Positions 1-5,335 of a stretch of 7,823 nucleotides of DNA are shown here, piece after piece. This DNA is from JACRBK01 sp964427955 (lineage in GTDB: Bacteria > Chloroflexota > Anaerolineae > Aggregatilineales > Aggregatilineaceae). The notes beneath the pieces are model-generated. The model was not told the DNA's origin. It searched no databases and saw only the letters and a program-made list of their open reading frames with translations. Within the stretch, counting starts at the first letter, position 1. Every line of letters begins with the position of its first letter. The translations under genes and the position numbers were made by a program. Where the stretch lies: assembly GCA_964427955.1 (NCBI GenBank), contig CAYRWY010000288.1, positions 1-7,823 of the forward strand, written 5' to 3'.

Positions 1-847
1 TGTCATTCTGCGCGGTGTACGTGCCAGGGAACAGGAAGCCTTCCATCGACGCCCCCGCCGGGCGCTCCATCACGAAATCGAACGGCGCGCTGGCCCCCGG
101 CCCGGTGACGTTCAGGAAATCGGCGCCGGTGAACATCGTCTGGGCGGCGTTGATGGCCTCGGCTACCTGTTCACGCCGCCAGCCTTCGGGGATGGCGATG
201 GTGCAGGGACAGTTCGGCGTGCGCGGGCCGACGCCCCCGACTGACGCGCCGGACACGACCGGGGCGGAAGGCGGCGCGTTCTCGGCAGCGCCCGGCGGCA
301 GGTAGAGCACCTGCCCCACGGACAGGTAGCGGCTGGGCAGGCAGTTCGCCGCGATCAGATCATCGACCGTGAGCGTCCCGCCCGCGCCCAGCACGAACGC
401 GAACAGCGTATCATCGGGCTGGACGGTGTAACGCTCCCACCCGGCAGGCGCGACACAGCCCGCCGCAGCAGAGGGCGCCGGAGAAGCCAGATCCGGGATC
501 GCGGTCGGCGTGATCGCAGCGACATCCGGCGATGGCGACAGCAGTGGAATCATCGCCACGGTGGCGGCAGCGGTCGGGATCGGCGTCTCGGTCGGAAGAA
601 ACGGCGCCGTCAGCGTGGGCGACGGCGCGAGCGTCGGGGTGGACGTCACCACCACCGCGGCCAGGGTCGGCGGCGGCACCACCGGTGACGGCTTGGGGGT
701 GTCGTCGCTGCGCACCAGCACCCACAGCACGGCGGCCAGCGCGATCATCCAGGCCAGCCCGCCCCCTACCAGCAGCCAGAGCGCCGTTTTGACGCTCACC
801 GCGGCAGAGCGGGGAGCCTCAGGAACAGGTGATTGAGGGGTAGCCAT
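1..847 (-). CDS. mltG: LysM-containing endolytic transglycosylase, MltG/YceG-like (5' part only; C-terminus beyond window)
   Basis: The reading frame opens at the ATG at 847 and stays open for 282 codons to the window edge. Seen in order: a short cytoplasmic tail; one membrane segment (about residues 22-45, rich in L, V, A, G and W); a Pro/Thr/Ser-rich linker (about 50-130); a LysM-like module (about 137-185, starting GWERYTVQPDDTLFAF and ending VGQVLYLPP); a second short linker; then the beginning of a YceG-like domain with IAIPEGWRREQVAEAI (about 217-232) and the signature-like SMEGFLFPGTY (267-277). MltG enzymes cleave nascent peptidoglycan glycan strands at the outer face of the cytoplasmic membrane and help set strand length. 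The catalytic Glu region lies beyond the window, so activity cannot be judged. The long linker between membrane and LysM would let the domain reach into the wall. The family call rests on two motifs and the architecture; a non-catalytic LysM protein is the alternative. Confidence 0.82.
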   Translation of the reverse strand, partial: MATPQSPVPEAPRSAAVSVKTALWLLVGGGLAWMIALAAVLWVLVRSDDTPKPSPVVPPPTLAAVVVTSTPTLAPSPTLTAPFLPTETPIPTAAATVAMIPLLSPSPDVAAITPTAIPDLASPAPSAAAGCVAPAGWERYTVQPDDTLFAFVLGAGGTLTVDDLIAANCLPSRYLSVGQVLYLPPGAAENAPPSAPVVSGASVGGVGPRTPNCPCTIAIPEGWRREQVAEAINAAQTMFTGADFLNVTGPGASAPFDFVMERPAGASMEGFLFPGTYTAQND

Positions 848-854
848 GCGCCCG

Positions 855-883
855 ATTGTAGCGCATGGGTCACGATGTGCCAA
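855..883 (-). promoter_or_regulatory. Sigma-70-type promoter of the mltG-like gene, predicting a leaderless transcript
   Basis: On the minus strand a TTGGCA -35 box (883-878) is followed by a 17-base spacer and a TACAAT -10 box (860-855). Transcription would start near 848, next to the A of the start codon at 847. No Shine-Dalgarno sequence can fit, so the mRNA would be leaderless or nearly so. Box quality and the exact 17-base spacing make this one of the better promoter matches in the window. Confidence 0.6.
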
Positions 884-903
884 CGCAGGTCCGCACCGCG
901 TTT

Positions 904-932
904 TTTCCAAATCGCGAGAACCGTCATATACT
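904..932 (+). promoter_or_regulatory. Putative promoter of the sensor-kinase-like gene
   Basis: TTTCCA (904-909), a 17-base spacer and TATACT (927-932) match sigma-70 boxes at 4/6 and 5/6 positions. The start point would fall near 939, giving a leader of about 36 bases that contains the ribosome binding site. This promoter lies back to back with that of the mltG-like gene, within 127 bases. Confidence 0.45.
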
Positions 933-962
933 TGACAATAGTCGAATGCACTGACGCACAGG

Positions 963-967
963 GGAGG
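963..967 (+). promoter_or_regulatory. Ribosome binding site of the sensor-kinase-like gene
   Basis: GGAGG ends seven bases before the ATG at 975, an ideal Shine-Dalgarno placement that supports this start. It contrasts with the divergent mltG-like gene, which has none. Confidence 0.75.
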
Positions 968-974
968 GAAACTG

Positions 975-2510
975 ATGGCGACGTTACCGGTGTTCATCCT
1001 GGATAAGGACGCGGCAGCGGGAGCATGGGTTCTCAACCAGTTGCAGCAGGTGGGCATCTCGGCGCGGTGGGTCGCCACGGCCAGCGAGCTGCTCACCGAG
1101 TCGGAAATTCGCCCCCCCGTGGTGTGCCTGGTGGCACTCCGTCCCCCCATTCGCCAGGCGCTCACCCTGATCACCAACCTGACGCAAGAGCCGCGTTTTG
1201 CCGGGACCGCGTTCATCTTGATGGGACCCCAGCAGCACCGCCACGCCGCCTTCGAGATCGGCGCGGAGGACTACGTGATCACGCCGCCCGACGTCATCGA
1301 GCTGCGCAAGCGCGTGCGACTCTACCTGGGCCGGGCGGATCTCCAGGCGCGGGTCGTGGCCGAAACCAGCATCACGCAGGAAATTCAGCAGTTGGGCGCG
1401 CCGCAGCCGGAACTCGATCCCGACGAGGCGGTGACGCTGCTGCAACATGCCGCGACCCTCACCCAGGAGCGCGACCTGTTCGAAACCATCTTGCAGCAGG
1501 CGGGACCGGCCATCGGGCTGGTGGCGCCGGATGGCACGTTGATCTATGCCAACCCGGCCTGGGACCGGCTCACCGGCTGCCAGGTCGGCTCCTCGATCAC
1601 GTGGCCGCCCAAAACCGACCAGCCGGAGATCACGCACCAGATCGAGGTCGCCATCACGCGCTGCATCCCCTGGAGGGGCGAAGCGAGCGTGGTCGAGCAA
1701 GAAGAACGATCCGCCGAGGTCACCATGTCGATCACCCCCGCCCGCGACGCGAGCGGCGAGCTGATGGGCTTCATCGTCGTACAGTCGGACATCAGCCAGC
1801 GCCGCGCCGCCGAAAAGGTCAGAGAGCGGTTCCTGGCCGATGCGGCGACCGAAATGCGCACCCCGGTCACCAATATCAAGATGCGCGAATACCTGATCCG
1901 CCAGGCTCCGCCCGAACACCACGCGATGCATTTGCAGGCCCTGGAGCGCGAAACCGAGCGGCTTTCGCACCTGGTCGAGTCCATGCTCGAACTGGCCCGG
2001 CTGGACGCGGGCGTGACCGTCCAGCAGCAGGAGTGGATCGACATCCCGCGCCTGATGACCGAGGTCGTCACACATTTCGAGCCAGCCGCCGCCGCGCACG
2101 GACTCACCCTGGTCCCGCCGTCTACCGAGCCGCTCCCGACGGTGCCGGGCGATGCCCTCCAACTGACGCGGGCACTCGGCATCCTGATCGACAACGCGAT
2201 TGAATACACGCCCGAAGGAGGCCGGATCGAAGTGCGCGCAGGGCACGAACTGTGGACCGGGGGCGAATACATCACGATCCAGGTCCAGGATACCGGCATC
2301 GGCATCGCGGCGGACGACGTGGCGCGCATCTTCGACCGCTTCTTCCGCACGACCAGCGCCCGCGACCGCAGTACGCGCGGGGTCGGCCTGGGGCTGACCA
2401 TCGCGCAGGCGATCATCGATAATCATGACGGCAGCATCACGGTCGAAAGCGAGATCGACCGGGGGAGTATCTTTACCTTCTGGCTGCCCCGCCCGGCCAC
2501 GACAACATAA
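975..2510 (+). CDS. Soluble REC-PAS-HisKA-HATPase sensor protein lacking the phosphoacceptor His (pseudo-histidine kinase)
   Basis: A 511-residue protein with no membrane segment. Domains: a receiver-like fold (about 5-118), a helical linker (120-165), a PAS domain (about 165-278), a HisKA dimerisation domain (about 280-346) and a HATPase_c domain (about 352-506). The ATP-binding half looks complete: N-box LIDNAIEYTPEGG with N407, G1 box DTGIGI (439-444), F-box FDRFF (453-457) and G2 box GVGLGL (469-474). The H-box reads FLADAATEMRTPVTN, so residue 292, where the autophosphorylated His belongs, is Thr (codon ACC, 1848-1850). The neighbouring E293 and T296 are kept. The receiver is also degenerate: Ala54 aligns with the phosphoacceptor Asp, Lys11 with the second acidic-pocket residue and Thr103 with the conserved Lys. 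Ordinary His-Asp phosphotransfer from this chain is therefore not expected. A phosphatase-only or allosteric role, or a partner in a heterodimer, is possible. No response regulator gene is adjacent. Confidence 0.88.
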   Translation: MATLPVFILDKDAAAGAWVLNQLQQVGISARWVATASELLTESEIRPPVVCLVALRPPIRQALTLITNLTQEPRFAGTAFILMGPQQHRHAAFEIGAEDYVITPPDVIELRKRVRLYLGRADLQARVVAETSITQEIQQLGAPQPELDPDEAVTLLQHAATLTQERDLFETILQQAGPAIGLVAPDGTLIYANPAWDRLTGCQVGSSITWPPKTDQPEITHQIEVAITRCIPWRGEASVVEQEERSAEVTMSITPARDASGELMGFIVVQSDISQRRAAEKVRERFLADAATEMRTPVTNIKMREYLIRQAPPEHHAMHLQALERETERLSHLVESMLELARLDAGVTVQQQEWIDIPRLMTEVVTHFEPAAAAHGLTLVPPSTEPLPTVPGDALQLTRALGILIDNAIEYTPEGGRIEVRAGHELWTGGEYITIQVQDTGIGIAADDVARIFDRFFRTTSARDRSTRGVGLGLTIAQAIIDNHDGSITVESEIDRGSIFTFWLPRPATTT

Positions 2511-2533
2511 AAAACCCTTGCACAAAGCAAGGG
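2509..2533 (-). terminator. Rho-independent terminator of the SufR-like gene
   Basis: Read on the minus strand, a perfect 7-bp stem (2533-2527 with 2521-2515, CCCTTGC/GCAAGGG) with a 5-base loop is followed directly by six T residues (2514-2509). It lies 37 bases after the regulator's stop codon. The T tract overlaps the TAA stop (2508-2510) of the convergent kinase gene. On the plus strand the hairpin lacks a following T tract, so it should act mainly in the minus direction. Confidence 0.82.
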
Positions 2534-2569
2534 GGGCGAACCAGGCAGCATTGGCAGTCGGGAATAGGT

Positions 2570-3202
2570 TTAGTGACGCCCGTTTTTGATGGCGAACGAG
2601 CAGGTGTCGTCGTCTTTGGCCTGCCAGCTCAAGCGCTGGACCGGCGAGCCGACCAGATTCTGCACCAGCCGCTCATCCATCTTGCACAATTCGGGATTGT
2701 GGCAGGAAACCTGCTCATAAGGACAGTTGGTCACCGAGAGCACATGACCTTCGCCGTTGCGCGTCCAGCGTGCCGAATAGCCCTGGTTGTTCAAAAACGC
2801 GACGGTGTGATCCAGCCGCACTTCCAGCGGGGCATCGGGGACCAGCGCATCGGAGGCCAGGGTATCGGCCATCCCTTCCAGAATCTGCACCATCTGGTGC
2901 GGCGGAAGCTGGTTCTTGATCTGCTCCAACAAGCCGGAGGCCAGGCCCTGGTAGTTGTTCGGGAACTGATCCGCGGCCCGTTCGGTCAACGCATAGACAT
3001 ACTGGGGACGGCCTGGGGCACTGCGACGGCGCACGGCGGGAGCCGCCACCAGCCCATCGCCACGAAGAATTTCGAGATGATGCCGCACGGTTACTGCTGT
3101 GATCTTGCCGATCCGCTCACTCAAAGCCTCGACGATCTCGTCGATGGTAGCCTCTTTGCGATCACGAAGGATCTCCAAGATGTGTCGTCTTGTCTGCTGC
3201 AT
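2570..3202 (-). CDS. Winged-helix transcriptional regulator with C-terminal cysteines, SufR-like (COG2345-type)
   Basis: A 210-residue protein. The N-terminal part (about 1-75) is a winged helix: QQTRRHILEILRDRKEATIDEI starts the first helices, AVTVRHHLEILRGDGLV (36-52) is the recognition helix region, and GRPQYVYALTE (64-74) is the wing, typical of the SufR/DeoR-like group. The middle part (about 80-140) is helical and likely dimerises. The C-terminus holds four Cys, C160, C167, C173 and C201, in the TNCPYEQVSCHNPELCK region and near the end. In SufR proteins C-terminal cysteines bind an Fe-S cluster whose state controls DNA binding at suf genes. Equivalent sensing here is inference, because the spacing CX6CX5CX27C may hold a cluster, another metal or a redox switch. 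No suf genes are visible. The start at 3202 follows a modest AGGGA ribosome site seven bases upstream. The gene is divergent from the exported protein gene and probably autoregulated. Confidence 0.8.
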   Translation of the reverse strand: MQQTRRHILEILRDRKEATIDEIVEALSERIGKITAVTVRHHLEILRGDGLVAAPAVRRRSAPGRPQYVYALTERAADQFPNNYQGLASGLLEQIKNQLPPHQMVQILEGMADTLASDALVPDAPLEVRLDHTVAFLNNQGYSARWTRNGEGHVLSVTNCPYEQVSCHNPELCKMDERLVQNLVGSPVQRLSWQAKDDDTCSFAIKNGRH

Positions 3203-3236
3203 AGCGCATTCCCTGGTTCATATTTACGATATTAGT

Positions 3237-3253
3237 GATAAATTTTATGTATC
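3237..3253. promoter_or_regulatory. Candidate operator: imperfect palindrome GATA-N9-TATC
   Basis: A 17-base AT-rich imperfect palindrome with 6 of 8 pairs matching. It begins inside the predicted -10 box of the SufR-like gene and covers its start point. Its position is right for autorepression by the winged-helix dimer. No binding consensus is known to me for this exact protein. Confidence 0.35.
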
Positions 3254-3280
3254 TTAACACGCCGATTCCCGGCTTGTCAA
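3251..3280 (-). promoter_or_regulatory. Promoter of the SufR-like regulator gene
   Basis: On the minus strand a perfect TTGACA (3280-3275), an 18-base spacer and TAAGAT (3256-3251) form a sigma-70-type promoter. The start point would be near 3244, leaving a 5' leader of about 42 bases before the ATG. Both boxes overlap palindromes listed separately, which suggests repression at this site. Confidence 0.55.
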
Positions 3281-3300
3281 ATGACATGCTACAGGGTCAT
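3275..3300. promoter_or_regulatory. Cluster of TGTCA/TGACA half-sites
   Basis: TGTCA-AA-TGACA (3275-3286) is a 5+2+5 inverted repeat overlapping the -35 box of the SufR-like gene. A third half-site, GTCAT (3296-3300), pairs with ATGAC (3281-3285). It could be a second operator in the divergent region. Short repeats like this can arise by chance. Confidence 0.3.
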
Positions 3301-3325
3301 AAGAGGTCGTTTAGCACATCCTTAC

Positions 3326-3346
3326 TATGGACATTGGTTATGGACA
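3326..3346 (+). repeat. Direct repeat of TATGGACA with 13-base period
   Basis: TATGGACA occurs at 3326-3333 and again at 3339-3346, separated by five bases. It lies about 33 bases upstream of the -35 box of the exported protein gene, a position where an activator could bind as a tandem dimer. Confidence 0.35.
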
Positions 3347-3378
3347 AGTAGGCCGGCCCGCCGCGGCGAGTCAACCGG

Positions 3379-3407
3379 TTGAAAGCTGGCGCAGTCTCGG
3401 CTACACT
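3379..3407 (+). promoter_or_regulatory. Promoter of the exported tandem-domain protein gene
   Basis: TTGAAA (3379-3384), exactly 17 bases, then TACACT (3402-3407) match the sigma-70 consensus at 5/6 and 4/6 positions. The start point would be near 3414, giving a leader of about 46 bases with the ribosome site. A second possible -10, TATAGT (3414-3419), lacks a good -35. Confidence 0.5.
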
Positions 3408-3445
3408 CTATCCTATAGTGCACCTCAACCTGTTTCCGCATTTTT

Positions 3446-3451
3446 AAGGAG
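3446..3451 (+). promoter_or_regulatory. Ribosome binding site deciding between two adjacent ATG codons
   Basis: AAGGAG ends eight bases before the ATG at 3460 and eleven before the directly following ATG at 3463. The spacing favours the first, though initiation at either would differ by one residue only. Confidence 0.7.
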
Positions 3452-3459
3452 CTGAGCCA

Positions 3460-4815
3460 ATGATGCCGCGCTCACAAACATTTGCTCTGGTAGTATTATT
3501 TGCGACTTTAGCCCTGCTTTTGGCGGCAGCCGGAGCGGTCGGGGTTTCCACCAAGGCCTTTGGCCCCCAGTCCACCCCCACTGCTTCTCCGACAGTCACA
3601 TCCACCCCGACACCCACGCAGGAACCCGCTTCCCAGGCCGAACACTGGACCGAGGGCGACGCGGGCGTCCTGACCTATACGGCAGACGCGACGCTGCAAG
3701 CCCAGGCGTCGTATGAAACCTCGACCCTCGACGACTTCGTCACGCAGGTCGGCATCGAGGCAGTCCCGGCAGACACCAAATATCCGCTGGCCAACGCGCT
3801 GGAACAGTTCAAGACCGTGCTCGAAGGCCAGATCGCCGAGGGAGGCTACACCGTCGCGCCGGACGCATTCACCGGCCCGGACATCAAGATCATCGGCGAC
3901 GAAGCCGTGAACCTGCTGCGCGTGCAGATCCCGCCACAAACCACCGCCAGCGGGACGGAGTTCCCCGGCGTGGACCTGGCGCAGTTCCTGGTCGACAAGG
4001 GTGATGGCAACATGCTGTGGATGCAGTTCGTGCTGCGCGGCGCGCTGAATTCCGCTCCCTATGATGACTTCCTGGTCTGGATGGATGTCCATCTGCCCGA
4101 CCTGATGAAAGCGCCCGACACCACGGCGACTCCCGCGGCAGAAACGCCCGTGGCAGAAACGCCGGTCGCCGAAACACCGGCGGCGGAGGGGACTCCCGCG
4201 GCGGAAACCCCGGTCGCCGAAACCACGACTGAGGCTCCCGTGACCCCGGTCGCCGAGGCGCAGGCCACCCCACAAGCCACGGCTACACGCTCCGCGGTCG
4301 AAACGGTCTTTTCGGACAAGTGGACCGAGGGCCAGGCGGGATCGTTGACCTACGTCAGCGATCCTAACATCACCATCCAGTACGGCAACGTAGACCTGGC
4401 TTCGTTCGCGCAGCGGCTGGGCGTGACCGCGTCAGTCGAGGGTCAACCCGCGAGCATCGACGACGTGCTCACGCAGACGCGCGCCGGGTACGACCAGATG
4501 ATCCAGACCAACAGCATCACCATCGCTGAGGGCGACCTGGTGGGACCCGCGGTCGATGACCTGGATGGCGTCACGGTGAACTACCTGTACATCAGCCTCA
4601 GCGCGCAGACCACGGCCAGCGGCCAGCAGTTGGGCGGCTCGCAGCAGTACCTGGGCCTGATCGATCTGGGCGATGGGCAGGTGCAGTTGATCGTGTTCAC
4701 CAACAAGACCTCGCCGGACCCGGCGGTCTATGCTGACTTCCGCACGTGGCTGACCGACAATGCCACCGTGCTGGCGCAGCCCGTCCCCACGCCGGAGCCA
4801 ACGCCCGCGCCGTAG
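3460..4815 (+). CDS. Exported protein with two tandem copies of an unrecognised domain joined by a TPVAE-repeat linker
   Basis: A 451-residue protein of unknown function. Residues 1-30 form an export signal or uncleaved anchor: R4, then a long hydrophobic stretch of L, V, A and F. There is no lipobox Cys, and the protein has no cysteine at all. A Thr/Pro/Ser linker (36-58) follows. Domain copy 1 (about 62-218) starts HWTEGDAGVLTY, and copy 2 (about 287-437) starts KWTEGQAGSLTY. Both contain QTTASG (160-165 and 383-388), a following acidic-Gly turn (KGDGNM and LGDGQV), and a Tyr-x-Asp-Phe before a tryptophan (YDDFLVWM and YADFRTWL). Clear matches sit at corresponding places, so an internal duplication is well supported. 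The copies are joined by TPAAE/TPVAE repeats (224-254), and the tail is Pro/Thr-rich. Composition suggests a surface or periplasm-equivalent protein. It is transcribed divergently from the SufR-like regulator, with its own promoter. No enzymatic motif was recognised. Confidence 0.85.
   Translation: MMPRSQTFALVVLFATLALLLAAAGAVGVSTKAFGPQSTPTASPTVTSTPTPTQEPASQAEHWTEGDAGVLTYTADATLQAQASYETSTLDDFVTQVGIEAVPADTKYPLANALEQFKTVLEGQIAEGGYTVAPDAFTGPDIKIIGDEAVNLLRVQIPPQTTASGTEFPGVDLAQFLVDKGDGNMLWMQFVLRGALNSAPYDDFLVWMDVHLPDLMKAPDTTATPAAETPVAETPVAETPAAEGTPAAETPVAETTTEAPVTPVAEAQATPQATATRSAVETVFSDKWTEGQAGSLTYVSDPNITIQYGNVDLASFAQRLGVTASVEGQPASIDDVLTQTRAGYDQMIQTNSITIAEGDLVGPAVDDLDGVTVNYLYISLSAQTTASGQQLGGSQQYLGLIDLGDGQVQLIVFTNKTSPDPAVYADFRTWLTDNATVLAQPVPTPEPTPAP
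4129..4221 (+). repeat. In-frame 15-base minisatellite coding TP(A/V)AE units
   Basis: Six pentapeptide-coding units, one with an inserted Gly codon, form the linker between the two domains of the exported protein. Third codon positions vary between units, so the array is not a fresh slippage product. It may still vary in copy number between strains. Confidence 0.75.
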
Positions 4816-4880
4816 GGCGGTGAGGAGTCTTCAGGGACGTATTGATGGTCTTTAAGAAAATAGGACGGAGATACTGGTAT

Positions 4881-4988
4881 CGGCCTCACCCCCCTGGCCC
4901 CCTCTCCAACAAAGTTGGCGAGGGGGAGGCAGAGGGTGTGCAAGTCCCCTCTCTGACTGGCCGGAGAGGGGATTTAGGGGTGAGGCCG
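4881..4988. repeat. Nested inverted-repeat element (REP/MITE-like), 108 bp
   Basis: The ends are a perfect 12-bp inverted repeat: CGGCCTCACCCC (4881-4892) and its complement (4977-4988). Inside lie two further hairpins. One is 4898-4926, a 13-pair stem with one T-C mismatch around an AAA loop. The other is 4946-4953 paired with 4964-4971 (CCCCTCTC/GAGAGGGG). The inner arm CCCCTCTCC (4899-4907) can instead pair with 4963-4971, so the element can switch between one long hairpin and a three-way, clover-like fold. Repeats with CCTCACCCC...CCCCTCTCC arms are familiar as dispersed intergenic repeats in many bacterial genomes, including Chloroflexota. There is no transposase and no clear target duplication. 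It may also weaken read-through from the exported protein gene into iscX. Confidence 0.75.
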
Positions 4989-4997
4989 GAACTCCAT

Positions 4998-5034
4998 ATT
5001 CAATCGTTAAACGCCCCTACGGGCACCATTCAAT
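4998..5034 (+). repeat. Short hairpin flanked by 7-bp direct repeats
   Basis: ATTCAAT occurs at 4998-5004 and 5028-5034. Between them lies a 4-bp-stem hairpin, GCCC-CTAC-GGGC (5013-5024). CGCCCCTACG cores belong to another commonly dispersed intergenic repeat type, so this may be a decayed fragment. The evidence is short and could be chance. Confidence 0.3.
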
Positions 5035-5087
5035 GCAGTTTGACAAGATCTAGCCCTACCGCGCATTAGGCCCGAATGGCGTTTTTC

Positions 5088-5096
5088 TGTTATCAT
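5088..5096 (+). promoter_or_regulatory. Extended -10 promoter of the iscX-nuoB-nuoCD operon
   Basis: TG-T-TATCAT (5088-5096) fits the extended -10 pattern TGnTATAAT with one mismatch in the hexamer. No good -35 box stands 16-18 bases upstream, as is usual for extended -10 promoters. The start point would be near 5103, two bases before the iscX ATG at 5105. The bases before that ATG contain no Shine-Dalgarno sequence, so a nearly leaderless mRNA is predicted. Confidence 0.5.
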
Positions 5097-5104
5097 TTGC
5101 AGCA

Positions 5105-5335
5105 ATGTCTGAGGCAGAGGAACCTAACCCCCTTTACTGGGATGCGACGTATGAGATTGTGCTCGGCTTGATGGAGCACCATCCCGATGCCGATCTGGAA
5201 ATGGTGGGGTTGCAGCAGTTGTTCGAGTGGATCATTGCGCTGCCAGGATTCGCGGACGATCCAATCCTGGCGCATGACGATGTGCTGGTAGAGATTTTCC
5301 GGGTCTGGTATGAGGAGCAAAGTCAAATCTCATGA
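5105..5335 (+). CDS. iscX: Fe-S cluster assembly protein IscX-like
   Basis: A 76-residue acidic protein, close to the usual IscX length of about 65 with a short N-terminal extension. Family features seen: LYWDATYEIVLGL near the start (residues 10-22), HHPDADLEMVGLQQLFEWI (25-43), the acidic ALPGFADDP segment (45-53) and the C-terminal VLVEIFRVWYEEQ (60-72). IscX binds the cysteine desulfurase IscS and iron, and tunes Fe-S assembly in the cytoplasm. The gene opens the operon, and its stop TGA (5333-5335) overlaps the nuoB start ATG (5332-5334). This suggests that its product is made together with NuoB, which needs a [4Fe-4S] cluster. In Enterobacteria iscX instead ends the isc operon, and no other isc gene is here. 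The identification is by sequence pattern; the family is small but distinctive. Confidence 0.85.
   Translation: MSEAEEPNPLYWDATYEIVLGLMEHHPDADLEMVGLQQLFEWIIALPGFADDPILAHDDVLVEIFRVWYEEQSQIS

Larger units (their letters stand above)
4816..5104. other. Non-coding gap between the exported protein gene and the complex I operon
   Basis: I find no convincing gene in these 289 bases. They hold the 108-bp inverted-repeat element, a short GCCC-CTAC-GGGC hairpin (5013-5024) flanked by a direct repeat ATTCAAT (4998-5004 and 5028-5034), and the iscX promoter. The frame open across 4842-5069 reads through the repeat element and has the composition of spurious repeat-derived proteins. No remnant of nuoA was seen. 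Confidence 0.65.

Noticed and set aside
411..725. Minus-strand 104-codon frame inside the mltG-like gene
   Set aside because: It is out of frame with the LysM/MltG reading frame, which runs unbroken from 847 to the window edge.
932..937. TTGACA as a -35 box for the sensor-kinase-like gene
   Set aside because: No acceptable -10 stands 16-18 bases downstream, and the start would fall in the ribosome site; the TTTCCA/TATACT pair fits better.
984..2525. Long minus-strand open frame (513 codons) opposite the sensor-kinase-like gene
   Set aside because: It is a GC-rich antisense shadow: low-complexity, Arg/Gly/Asp-rich, without domain motifs, while the plus strand encodes clear PAS and HATPase motifs.
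2573..3235. Plus-strand frame of 220 codons opposite the SufR-like gene
   Set aside because: The minus strand has the winged helix, the Cys motif, a promoter and a terminator; the plus frame has no motif or ribosome site.
5040..5045. TTGACA as a -35 box for iscX
   Set aside because: The bases 16-18 downstream (5062-5069) do not resemble a -10 box, and the extended -10 at 5088-5096 is too far away to pair with it.
4842..5069. 75-codon plus-strand frame in the gap before iscX
   Set aside because: It is mostly translation of the inverted-repeat element, and its G/E/R/P-rich product is typical of spurious repeat-derived ORFs.
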